Part shown: piece after piece, positions 7,447 to 13,974 of the stretch
Position numbering within the stretch: position 1 is the stretch's first letter
Layout: each line of letters begins with the position of its first letter
Origin: JAVBLU01 sp031553225
GTDB lineage: Bacteria > Bacillota > Clostridia > Christensenellales > UBA1750
Assembly (NCBI GenBank): GCA_031553225.1
Contig: JAVBLU010000058.1
Span: 1-15,446 of the forward strand
Direction: 5' to 3'
DNA length: 15,446 bases
Made by a program: the position numbers and the translations under genes
Notes under the pieces: model-generated
Seen by the model: only the letters and a program-made list of their open reading frames with translations
The model's database searches: none
Told to the model about the DNA's origin: nothing

Positions 7447-7527
7447 ATGGACGCTGGCAGTACACGCAGCAACCAGGATGTGCCCGAGCCGTTACCACGC
7501 TCCTTCGTTGCCGAAGCAGCGGCCTAA
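7447..7527 (+). CDS. Putative 26-residue leader peptide upstream of mgtE
   Basis: ATG 7447 stands 7 nt after a strong SD, GGGAGG (7434-7439), and the frame ends at TAA 7525-7527, 27 nt before the terminator stem. The peptide begins MDAGSTRSNQD, continues VPEPLPRSF and ends VAEAAA. Codons 13-17 encode Pro-Glu-Pro-Leu-Pro, with TTA and CCA at 16-17, codons that are uncommon beside the G/C-ending norm of the neighbours. The enterobacterial leader peptide MgtL has a similar Pro/acidic core before PLPR, where ribosomes destabilise at low Mg2+ and mgtA is switched on. The resemblance is short and may be convergent or accidental. Codons 4-8 form one arm of a possible antiterminator, so translation would affect the fold. 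It has no evident function apart from regulation. Confidence 0.55.
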   Translation: MDAGSTRSNQDVPEPLPRSFVAEAAA

Positions 7528-7557
7528 CAGCGGCATATCGTACATGCTGCGTCTGCC
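7456..7557 (+). promoter_or_regulatory. Candidate antiterminator pairing in the mgtE leader
   Basis: ACGCAGC (7464-7470) pairs with GCTGCGT (7546-7552), and GGCAG (7456-7460) pairs with CTGCC (7553-7557): 12 base pairs with a single 3-nt bulge (7461-7463). The right arm takes the GCC at 7555-7557 that forms the base of the terminator stem. The left arm lies inside the leader-peptide codons 4-8. The pairing crosses the 7442-7449/7534-7541 stem, so the two form either a pseudoknot or alternatives. Confidence 0.45.
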
Positions 7558-7592
7558 ACTCGCCCGCAAAGCGGCGCGAGACGGCTTTTTTT
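7555..7592 (+). terminator. Intrinsic terminator inside the mgtE leader
   Basis: The stem is built from GCC (7555-7557) with GGC (7583-7585), CTCGC (7559-7563) with GCGAG (7576-7580), and CCGC (7564-7567) with GCGG (7571-7574), with small asymmetries at 7558, 7575 and 7581-7582 and an AAA loop. Seven T residues (7586-7592) follow at once. It lies 44 nt before the mgtE ATG, so it would abort mgtE transcription unless prevented from folding. Confidence 0.7.
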
Positions 7593-7636
7593 GCCGTTTC
7601 CGCCGTGCCTGACACATAAAAGCGAGGTGACAGACT

Positions 7637-8986
7637 ATGGAAGAGTTGAACATGGACGAACTGCTCGCCCTGATGGAGAAGGGCCATCTGGCCGAGCTGC
7701 GCGGCCGTCTGGTGGAACAAAACGCCGTGGACATCGCCGAATGGTTTGAGGAGCTGCCCAACGAGCGCGCGCTGCTCATATTCCGCATTCTGCCCAAGGA
7801 CCTTTCGGCCGACGTCTTCAGCTACCTAAGCCCGGAACAGCAGGAGCACATCGTTTCGGTTATCTCCGACCGCGAGGTGCACGCGCTTGTGGACGAGATG
7901 TTCCTGGACGACACGGTGGATTTTTTGGAGGAAGTGCCCGCCGGCATCGTAAAAAAGGTGCTCAAAAACACCGACGAGCATACCAGGCGGCTCATCAACC
8001 AGTTTTTGCAGTATCCGGAGAACTGCGCCGGAAGCATCATGACCATCGAATTTGTCGATTTGAAGACCTCCTATACCGTGCGCCAGGCCATCGACCACAT
8101 CCGCCGCACGGGGGTGGACAAGGAGACCATCTACACCTGCTACGTCATCGACGAGCAGCGAAGGCTGTTGGGCACGGTGGCCCTGCGCAAGCTGCTGCTC
8201 TCGCCCGAGGACGAGCTCATCGCCGACGTGATGCAGGAGAACACCATCTTTGCCCACACCCTGATGGACCAGGAGAGCGTCGCCGACATGGCCCGCCGCT
8301 ACGACCTGCTGGCCGTGCCCGTTGTGGACAACGAGGACCGACTTGTGGGCATCGTCACCGTGGACGACATCCTGGACGTCATCGAAGAGGAGAACACCGA
8401 GGACTTCGAGAAGATGGCCGCCATGCGCCCGTCCGAGGACGAGTACATGCGCACGCCGGTGTTTACCATGGCGCGCAACCGCATCGTGTGGCTGCTGGTG
8501 CTTATGGTCTCCGCCACCCTCACCGGGGCCGTCATCCTTCGCTACGACGCGCTGTTGGCCGGCATGGTCATCCTAACCTCCCACATCCCCATGCTGATGG
8601 ACACGGGCGGCAACTGCGGCTCGCAGGTCGCCACCCTGGTCATTCGCGGCATGGCCCTGGGCGAGATACAGATGCGCGACTTTTGGTCCGTATTATGGAA
8701 GGAGCTGCGCGTATCCCTCATCGTGGGCGTAACGCTTGCGGCCGTCAACTTCGTGCGCATCATCGCGGTGGGCCAGCCGGCGCTCGTGGCGCTGGTGGTG
8801 TCCCTGTCCCTCATCGTCACGGTGGTCACCTCCAAGCTGATGGGCGCGATGCTGCCCCTGGCCGCCCGCCGTCTGAGGCTGGACCCGGCCATCATGGCCT
8901 CGCCGCTCATCACCACCATCGTAGACGTCACCTCCATGATCACCTTCTTTTCCATCGCCACGGCCTTCTTTGGGCACATGGTGTGA
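7637..8986 (+). CDS. mgtE: Magnesium transporter MgtE
   Basis: A Mg2+-selective channel of the cytoplasmic membrane, gated by intracellular Mg2+. The 449 residues show the standard order: a helical, acidic N domain (about 1-128); two CBS domains (about 130-190 and 195-255) that bind regulatory Mg2+; an acidic plug-helix region (EEENTEDFEKM, about 250-260); and five membrane spans from residue about 282. Pore and signature motifs are present: PMLMDTGGNCGSQ (318-330) and DPAIMASPLITTIVD (416-430), with the acidic pore residues D416 and D430. The ATG 7637 has a GAGGTG SD 7 nt upstream. Expression is probably governed by the structured leader with an internal terminator. A terminator follows the gene, so it seems monocistronic. 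The identification is firm. Confidence 0.96.
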   Translation: MEELNMDELLALMEKGHLAELRGRLVEQNAVDIAEWFEELPNERALLIFRILPKDLSADVFSYLSPEQQEHIVSVISDREVHALVDEMFLDDTVDFLEEVPAGIVKKVLKNTDEHTRRLINQFLQYPENCAGSIMTIEFVDLKTSYTVRQAIDHIRRTGVDKETIYTCYVIDEQRRLLGTVALRKLLLSPEDELIADVMQENTIFAHTLMDQESVADMARRYDLLAVPVVDNEDRLVGIVTVDDILDVIEEENTEDFEKMAAMRPSEDEYMRTPVFTMARNRIVWLLVLMVSATLTGAVILRYDALLAGMVILTSHIPMLMDTGGNCGSQVATLVIRGMALGEIQMRDFWSVLWKELRVSLIVGVTLAAVNFVRIIAVGQPALVALVVSLSLIVTVVTSKLMGAMLPLAARRLRLDPAIMASPLITTIVDVTSMITFFSIATAFFGHMV

Positions 8987-9062
8987 AACGCACGCGCAGC
9001 CCGCGCCGCCGCGGCCGCCCAAACAGGGCGTTTGCGGTGGCGTTTCATGTAGCACCCAGAAC

Positions 9063-9093
9063 GCCGCCGCACGGACGGCGGCCTGTTCTTTTG
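9063..9093 (+). terminator. Intrinsic terminator after mgtE
   Basis: GCCGCCG (9063-9069) and CGGCGGC (9076-9082) form a perfect 7-bp stem with a 6-nt loop, followed by the T-rich tail CTGTTCTTTTG. It lies 77 nt past the mgtE stop and before the esterase gene. Confidence 0.7.
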
Positions 9094-9106
9094 TGCGGTT
9101 GTGCGC

Positions 9107-9112
9107 TACAAT
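9107..9112 (+). promoter_or_regulatory. Possible -10 element of the esterase gene
   Basis: TACAAT (5 of 6 matches) lies 18 nt before the GTG start. The hexamer at the expected -35 distance (TGTTCT, 9084-9089) is poor and overlaps the mgtE terminator tail, so the promoter is weak or needs an activator. Confidence 0.3.
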
Positions 9113-9130
9113 ACAGGCGAGGTGAGATAA

Positions 9131-10696
9131 GTGGCGGAACATGTTAGCTCCTCGCTTTGCACGCTTCGCGCGGCGCGGCTGGAGGGCTCGCTGGACGAGG
9201 CGACGCTGGTCGAGGGCGCCGGGTTCAAGCTGCCCGACGGCTCGGTTACCCAGGGCCTGCCCCCGTTTGTGCGCGCGGCGTGCACCCTGCGGCCCGCCGC
9301 CGCGTCGGACATACGCTGCGAGCTTTGGCTGCCCGCCAAAGGCTGGAACGGCCGGTTTCTGGGCACCGGCAACGGCGGCGGCGCGGGCGGAATCGCATAC
9401 GGCGCGCTCATTTCCGCCCTGAAGATGGGGTTTGCCTGCGCCAATACCGATATGGGCACCTCGCCCTCAGCCGACAAGGCGGTTTGGCAGAGCGAGCGCT
9501 GGGTAAACTTCGGCCACCGCGCCACCCATCTGATGACCCAGAGCGCCCTTTACCTAACGCAGCTTTTTTATGCCGAGGCCCCCGTCAAGCGCTATTTTTA
9601 CGGGAGTTCCACGGGCGGACAGCAGGCCCTTTCCCTGGCGCAGCGCCATCCGGAGGATTACGACGGCATCCTGGCCGGCGTTCCGGCCAACAACCGCACG
9701 AACCTGCACGCCCTGTTCCTATACTGCCATCAGCTGCTCAGCGGGGAGGGCGCGCGGCGGTTGGGCGATCCGGCGTTCCTTCAGGCCCTGTGCGCCGCGG
9801 AGATCGACCAACTAAGGGAAGGCGACTGCGGGGCCCCGCAGGACGGTTTTCTCACCGATCCGCGCGGGCTTGCGCCCGATTTTTCCATGCTGGACGTGCC
9901 CGGCTGGGACAGGCTGAACAAAGCGGAGATATCCGTTTTGAGCGCACTGGCCGCCGGGCCGCTATGCCCCCGCACCGGCGAGCGGATCTATGCCCCGGTG
10001 CCGCCCGGAAGCGCCTGTTTCCCGCCCGGCTACGCCGTGTATCAGGGGTGGGCCTCGCTTTTCGGCCTTCTGTATCCCTTTTTCTGGCACAGGAGCTCCT
10101 ATATCAAAACGGACGCCGTTTTCAGCCGCGAAGCGCTGCTCCGGTTTGATTTTGACGCGGATTTTGAGCGGTACAGCGCCCAGCTGGCCCCCGTGTTGAA
10201 CGCCAACGACCCCGACCTGAGCGCCTTTGAACGGCGCGGGGGCAAGCTGATCATGTTGTCCGGCACATCGGACGCCATCGTTCCCTATCAGGACGCCGCC
10301 GCCTACTACGAGCGCGTCGCCGCGGCTTGCGGCGGGCCGGCCCGGACGCGCCGCTTTTTTCGGTATTTTCTACTGCCCGGCAAGGACCACGGCTCAAGCG
10401 GCCCTGGCATCAACTGCTATGACGCGGCCGTTGACGGGCTGGTTCCCGACGACGCGGCGCACGGTTTTTTCCGGGCGCTGATGGCCTGGGTCGAGGAAGG
10501 GACCGCGCCGGACATGCTGATCGGAACCTCGCTTGAGCGCCAGGGCCACGCGCCCAGGATTCGCTTCCAGCGCCCGGTGTATCCCTATCCCCTCTTCCCG
10601 CAGTACGCGGGGGGCGACCCGGCGCTGCCTTCCTCCTTCACGCCTTCCGACCGGGGCCTTGGCAAGGTCCCCGTGTGCGCCGAGCGCTTTCTGTGA
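9131..10696 (+). CDS. Tannase/feruloyl-esterase family hydrolase, disulfide cysteines absent
   Basis: A 521-residue alpha/beta-hydrolase of the tannase/feruloyl esterase family, whose members cleave ester bonds of gallic or ferulic acid in plant polyphenols and cell-wall material. Visible features are the N-terminal GxGNGGGAGG segment (about 78-87), nucleophile S160 in YGSSTGGQQ, probable catalytic D381 in SGTSDAIVPYQ, and H420 in GKDHGSSGPG. The family norm is a CS-D-HC arrangement in which a Cys before the Ser and a Cys after the His form a disulfide. Here these positions are S159 and G421, so both are lost together. There is no signal peptide, which suggests a cytoplasmic enzyme acting on imported small esters. 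The start GTG 9131 has a GAGGTG SD 6 nt upstream. The substrate cannot be inferred. Neighbours are unrelated housekeeping genes. Confidence 0.85.
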   Translation: MAEHVSSSLCTLRAARLEGSLDEATLVEGAGFKLPDGSVTQGLPPFVRAACTLRPAAASDIRCELWLPAKGWNGRFLGTGNGGGAGGIAYGALISALKMGFACANTDMGTSPSADKAVWQSERWVNFGHRATHLMTQSALYLTQLFYAEAPVKRYFYGSSTGGQQALSLAQRHPEDYDGILAGVPANNRTNLHALFLYCHQLLSGEGARRLGDPAFLQALCAAEIDQLREGDCGAPQDGFLTDPRGLAPDFSMLDVPGWDRLNKAEISVLSALAAGPLCPRTGERIYAPVPPGSACFPPGYAVYQGWASLFGLLYPFFWHRSSYIKTDAVFSREALLRFDFDADFERYSAQLAPVLNANDPDLSAFERRGGKLIMLSGTSDAIVPYQDAAAYYERVAAACGGPARTRRFFRYFLLPGKDHGSSGPGINCYDAAVDGLVPDDAAHGFFRALMAWVEEGTAPDMLIGTSLERQGHAPRIRFQRPVYPYPLFPQYAGGDPALPSSFTPSDRGLGKVPVCAERFL

Positions 10697-10757
10697 ACCC
10701 GCGCGCGGCGGCGGTTTTGCCGGAAAAGATTCTCTGGCGCAAACCGGCCCGGGCGCG

Positions 10758-10763
10758 TATAAT
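10758..10763 (+). promoter_or_regulatory. -10 element of a probable asnS promoter
   Basis: A perfect TATAAT lies 52 nt before the asnS start. The hexamer 17 nt upstream (TGGCGC, 10735-10740) is a poor -35. The 119-nt gap between the esterase and asnS is too short for a T-box leader and shows none of its elements. Confidence 0.45.
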
Positions 10764-10815
10764 ATGAAAATACGCTCCGGTACGAGCGAATCATGCGCGA
10801 AAGGAAGGATTGGAC

Positions 10816-12219
10816 ATGCGCGATGTTCTGGTACGTGATCTCTATAAGGGGGTAGACGGAAGCAATAACGCGCTGCCGTCTTCCGTTCGCGTCAGCGGCT
10901 GGGTGCGCACGCTGCGCGATTCCAAGGCTTTCGGCTTCATCGAGCTGAACGACGGCACCTACTTTAAGAACCTGCAGATCGTTTTGGAGGACGGCCGCAC
11001 GGAGGGGTTCGCCGCCGCGGTCAAGATCGCCGAGGGCAGCGCCGTTAGCGTTGAGGGCGAGCTGGTGGCGACCCCCGGCGCCAAGCAGCCCTTCGAGGTG
11101 AAGGCCGAGCGTGTAACCCTGGTGGGCGACTGCCCCGTGGACTACCCTCTGCAGAAGAAGCGCCATTCCCTGGAATACCTGCGCGAGATCGCCCATCTGC
11201 GGCCGCGCACGAACACCTTCACCGCGGTTTTCCGTATCCGTTCGCTGGCCGCGCAGGCCATTCACGCCTTCTTTCACGAGCGCGGCTTCATCTACGTGCA
11301 CACGCCCATCATCACGGGCAGCGACTGCGAAGGCGCGGGCGAGATGTTCCGCGTCACCACGCTTCCGGCGGATAACCCGCCCCGAAAGGCCGACGGAGCG
11401 GTGGACGAGGCGGCCGACTTCTTCGGCAAGCCCACCTCGCTCACCGTGTCCGGCCAGCTGAACGTGGAATGCTTCGCCATGGCCATGCGCAGTGTGTACA
11501 CCTTCGGCCCCACCTTCCGCGCGGAAAACTCCAACACCGCCCGCCACGCGGCCGAGTTTTGGATGATCGAGCCGGAGATCGCCTTCGCCGACCTGTCCGA
11601 CGACATCGCCCTGGCGCAGGACATGGTGGTGTATGTCGTGCGCCGCGTGCTGGCCGAAGCGCCCGAGGAGCTGGCGTTCCTCAACGCCTTTGTGGACAAG
11701 GGCCTCATCGAACGCCTCAGCGCCCTGGCTAACGCCGCCTTTGCCCGCTGCACGTACACCGAGGCCATAAAGATGCTGGAGGAGTCCGGTCAGGCCTTCG
11801 AGTACCCCCTGTTTTGGGGGTGCGACCTGCAAAGCGAGCACGAACGCTATCTGTGCGAGCGCATCTACAAGGGCCCCGTGTTCGTCACGGATTATCCCAA
11901 GCAGATTAAGGCCTTTTACATGCGCCTGAACGACGACGGCAAAACCGTCGCGGCCACCGACCTGTTCGTACCCGGCATCGGCGAGCTCATCGGCGGATCG
12001 CAGCGCGAGGAGCGCCTGCCCGTACTGCTGCAGCGCATGCAGGAGCTTTCCCTTACCCCCGACGACTATGCCTGGTATCTGGACCTGCGCCGCTACGGCG
12101 GCGTGCCCCACGCCGGTTTCGGCCTGGGCTTTGAGCGCTTCGTCATGTACCTCACCGGCATCGCCAACATCCGCGATTCCATCCCCTTCCCCCGCACCGT
12201 GCGCAGCGCGGAGTTTTAG
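10816..12219 (+). CDS. asnS: Asparaginyl-tRNA synthetase
   Basis: A class IIb aminoacyl-tRNA synthetase that charges tRNA-Asn with asparagine; 467 residues, typical length. An N-terminal OB-fold anticodon-binding domain (about 1-110, with VRVSGWVRTLRDSKAFGFIELNDG) is followed by the catalytic core. Motif 1 surrounds P164 (GFIYVHTPII), motif 2 is FRAENSNTARHAAEFWMIEPE starting at about 234, and motif 3 is GFGLGFERFVMYLTG near the C-terminus. The ENSNTARHAAEF form of motif 2 and the PHAGFGLGFER ending favour AsnRS over AspRS. ATG 10816 is preferred because AAGGAAGG stands 7 nt before it. A TTG at 10810 is in frame but lies too near that SD. An intrinsic terminator follows. The presence of AsnRS means the organism need not rely on transamidation for Asn-tRNA. 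Confidence 0.96.
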   Translation: MRDVLVRDLYKGVDGSNNALPSSVRVSGWVRTLRDSKAFGFIELNDGTYFKNLQIVLEDGRTEGFAAAVKIAEGSAVSVEGELVATPGAKQPFEVKAERVTLVGDCPVDYPLQKKRHSLEYLREIAHLRPRTNTFTAVFRIRSLAAQAIHAFFHERGFIYVHTPIITGSDCEGAGEMFRVTTLPADNPPRKADGAVDEAADFFGKPTSLTVSGQLNVECFAMAMRSVYTFGPTFRAENSNTARHAAEFWMIEPEIAFADLSDDIALAQDMVVYVVRRVLAEAPEELAFLNAFVDKGLIERLSALANAAFARCTYTEAIKMLEESGQAFEYPLFWGCDLQSEHERYLCERIYKGPVFVTDYPKQIKAFYMRLNDDGKTVAATDLFVPGIGELIGGSQREERLPVLLQRMQELSLTPDDYAWYLDLRRYGGVPHAGFGLGFERFVMYLTGIANIRDSIPFPRTVRSAEF

Positions 12220-12255
12220 GCTTCGGCCGCCCCGGCCGGCGCAGGCGACGATCAG

Positions 12256-12296
12256 CGGACCCGGCGGCTCGCCGCGCCGTCGGGTCCGTTTGTGTT
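12256..12296 (+). terminator. Intrinsic terminator after asnS
   Basis: Arms 12256-12267 (CGGACCCGGCGG) and 12277-12288 (CCGTCGGGTCCG) form a 12-bp stem with one G-U pair and a 9-nt loop. The tail TTTGTGTT follows at 12289-12296. It lies 37 nt past the asnS stop and separates asnS from thpR. Confidence 0.8.
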
Positions 12297-12354
12297 CCCG
12301 CCGAAGCCGGGACGCCGCCCGCGCGCACGTCACCGCCCGCAAGGAGGCCTGAGC

Positions 12355-12897
12355 ATGGAAAGGCTGTTCATCGCCCTCGAGCTGCCCGCTTCGGCCGTAC
12401 AGGCGCTTTGCCTTGCGCGGGACGAGCTGTCCGCGCGGGCGCAGGGGCGGTTCGTCCCGGACGCTCAGCTGCACATCACGCTGTGGTTTTTGGGCGACGC
12501 GGACGCGGCGGGGCGCAGGGCCGCCCTGGCGGCGCTTGCGGCGGGCGCGTCGGCCAGCGGGCCGCTGCAGCTGCGGCTGGGCCCGTGCGGTTTCTTTGGG
12601 CCCCGGCACAGCCCGGGCGTTTGGGCGCAGGCGCTGGGCGCTCAGCAGGGTTTTTTGGCGGTGCAAAGCGCCATGGAAAGCGTGCTTGCGCCGGCGGGGT
12701 ACCCGCGCGAGGAACGGGCCTTTCGCCCGCACGTAACGCTTGGGCGGCGTGTCGCCTGGCCGGCCGGCGCGCCGCTGCCCGCGCCCTCGTGCGCTTTTGC
12801 GGCGGAGTGGCTCACGCTGCAGCGCTCAACGCTTCTGCCCGGCGGTCCGCAATATGACGTGGTGGCCAGGGAACGTTTAAGAGGGGTGAGCGGGTAA
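12355..12897 (+). CDS. thpR: RNA 2',3'-cyclic phosphodiesterase / 2'-5' RNA ligase family
   Basis: A 180-residue 2H phosphoesterase of the ThpR (LigT) family. Studied members open 2',3'-cyclic phosphate ends of RNA, and in vitro can join tRNA halves through a 2'-5' bond. The two HxT motifs that define the family are both intact: H40-I-T in QLHITLWFLG and H126-V-T in FRPHVTLGR. The N-terminus ERLFIALELP is typical. The start ATG 12355 has the SD AAGGAGG 7 nt upstream. An in-frame ATG at 12292 lies within the asnS terminator tail and would add a Pro/Arg-rich extension, so it is rejected. The TAA overlaps the ATG of the following iron-sulfur protein by 1 nt, which implies co-translation. It probably acts in tRNA or RNA repair; the natural substrate is not settled for the family. 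Confidence 0.9.
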   Translation: MERLFIALELPASAVQALCLARDELSARAQGRFVPDAQLHITLWFLGDADAAGRRAALAALAAGASASGPLQLRLGPCGFFGPRHSPGVWAQALGAQQGFLAVQSAMESVLAPAGYPREERAFRPHVTLGRRVAWPAGAPLPAPSCAFAAEWLTLQRSTLLPGGPQYDVVARERLRGVSG

Positions 12898-13943
12898 TGC
12901 CTCTGTTTGAGGAACTGCAGGAAAAAGCGGCGGAGCTGGGCTTCGCGCGCCTGGCCGTGGCGCACGCCGGGCCGTTTGAGCAGTGGCGCGCGTACATGCA
13001 AAGCGCCGGACGCACGCTTTCCCTGACGCACGACCCGCAGGAGGCGCTGCCGGGCGCGAGAAGCCTGATCGTGGCCGCCCTGCCCTACCGCCCCTTTAGC
13101 GCGCCGCCGCAGAACGCGGGGGCGGTAAGCGCGTATTACCTGGCGTCGCAGAAGGCGTTCCGGGGCGCGGAGGCGCTGGGCGCGTTCCTGAGCGGACAGG
13201 GCTACGCCGCAAAAGCCTCGCCCAACCTGCCCTACAAGGAGATTGCGCGGCGCGCAGGCCTGGGCAGCCACGGCCGCAACACGCTGCTGCTGCACCCGCA
13301 GTATGGCTCCATGCTCAGCCTGGCCGTTATCGCCACGCAGGCCGACCTGCCCCACCAGAGCGCGCCGCCGCCGCCCTACGGGCAGCCCTGCGCGCGCTGC
13401 CGGGCATGCGTAACCCGCTGCCCCGTGTCCGCGCTGAACGAGGACGGCGGACTGGACGTGTCCGCCTGCGTGCGCAGCCACATGCTCAGCGGGCAGGCCG
13501 CGCCCATGTCCGTGCGGCCGCACATGGCCGGGCGGCTGATCGGGTGCGACGATTGCCGGGCGTGCTGCCCGCACAACCGCGGCGCGCAGGAGGCTCCTTA
13601 TCCGGCGGACCTGGCGGATATCGGGCACATTCCCTCGCTCCTGAGCGAGTCGCCCGCGGCCATGAAGGCGCGCATGGGGCGGCTGTCTGCGTACATCGGC
13701 GACAACCTGTCCCGGCCCCGGCGCATGCGCGCTCAGGCCGCGCTGGCTTCCTGCGCCTGCAGCCCGCAAGCCGTTGTGCCCGCCCTGCGGGCGCTGCTCG
13801 GCGATGAATGCGCGGCCACGCGCTGCCACGCCGCGTACGCCTTGGCGCGCTTTGGCGAGCGGGCGGACGTGAAAAGCGCCATGTCCCGCGAGACCGATCC
13901 CTCGGTCGCATCTGACATGGCGCTTTCCCTGGCCGGCGCGTAA
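12897..13943 (+). CDS. QueG-like double [4Fe-4S] cluster protein (epoxyqueuosine reductase family)
   Basis: A 348-residue QueG-family protein. QueG is the cobalamin-dependent iron-sulfur enzyme that reduces epoxyqueuosine to queuosine at position 34 of tRNA-Asn, -Asp, -His and -Tyr. Present are AGLGSHGRNTLLL (120-132), the ferredoxin-type C165xxC168xxC171xxxC175P, and C191 with C217xxC220xxxC224P in IGCDDCRACCPHN, giving two four-cysteine sets. A HEAT-repeat tail (about 275-348) is the part used for tRNA contact in QueG. The residue matching the catalytic Asp of QueG (the D of VDxxPVxE) appears to be Pro or Asn (SPNLPYKEIA), and the protein is somewhat shorter than QueG (about 380). It may therefore be a paralogue with another reaction, so I withhold the gene symbol. 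It is translationally coupled to thpR. Confidence 0.8.
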   Translation: MPLFEELQEKAAELGFARLAVAHAGPFEQWRAYMQSAGRTLSLTHDPQEALPGARSLIVAALPYRPFSAPPQNAGAVSAYYLASQKAFRGAEALGAFLSGQGYAAKASPNLPYKEIARRAGLGSHGRNTLLLHPQYGSMLSLAVIATQADLPHQSAPPPPYGQPCARCRACVTRCPVSALNEDGGLDVSACVRSHMLSGQAAPMSVRPHMAGRLIGCDDCRACCPHNRGAQEAPYPADLADIGHIPSLLSESPAAMKARMGRLSAYIGDNLSRPRRMRAQAALASCACSPQAVVPALRALLGDECAATRCHAAYALARFGERADVKSAMSRETDPSVASDMALSLAGA

Positions 13944-13974
13944 ACCCCTGCTTGGGCCTGCGCGCTGCGCGCTC

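Larger units (their letters stand above)
7374..7636 (+). promoter_or_regulatory. Candidate attenuator leader of mgtE
   Basis: In order along the leader: a GCGCG/CGCGC hairpin (7374-7389); a perfect 8-bp hairpin GCCAAAGA/TCTTTGGC (7398-7405 with 7421-7428); an SD and 26-codon ORF (7434-7527); an 8-bp long-range pair ACGATATG/CATATCGT (7442-7449 with 7534-7541) that would bury the upstream ORF start; and an intrinsic terminator (7555-7592). A further hairpin, GAGACGGC/GCCGTTTC (7578-7585 with 7593-7600, one G-U), puts the T7 run in its loop and competes with the terminator. The mgtE SD, GAGGTG, follows at 7624-7629. Mutually exclusive hairpins plus a terminator before the start codon are the hallmark of transcription attenuation. 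Many Firmicutes mgtE genes carry the M-box Mg2+ riboswitch, but I cannot find its conserved segments here. The ligand or signal is unknown; Mg2+ is the natural guess. Confidence 0.6.

Noticed and set aside
7374..7636. Known M-box Mg2+ riboswitch before mgtE
   Set aside because: I looked for the conserved GUUAGGUGAGGCUCC start, the GGGUCAACAG segment and the GCUAAAGCUCUACG end and found none in order. I cannot run a covariance search, so a divergent M-box is not fully excluded.
10697..10815. T-box leader before asnS
   Set aside because: The gap is only 119 nt, of which about 50 would be transcribed from the TATAAT at 10758, too short, and no T-box-like sequence is seen.
10585..12732. 715-codon minus-strand open frame antisense to asnS
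   Set aside because: It is longer than asnS but has no SD or recognisable domain, and it runs across the asnS terminator and three unrelated plus-strand genes. asnS carries all class II motifs.
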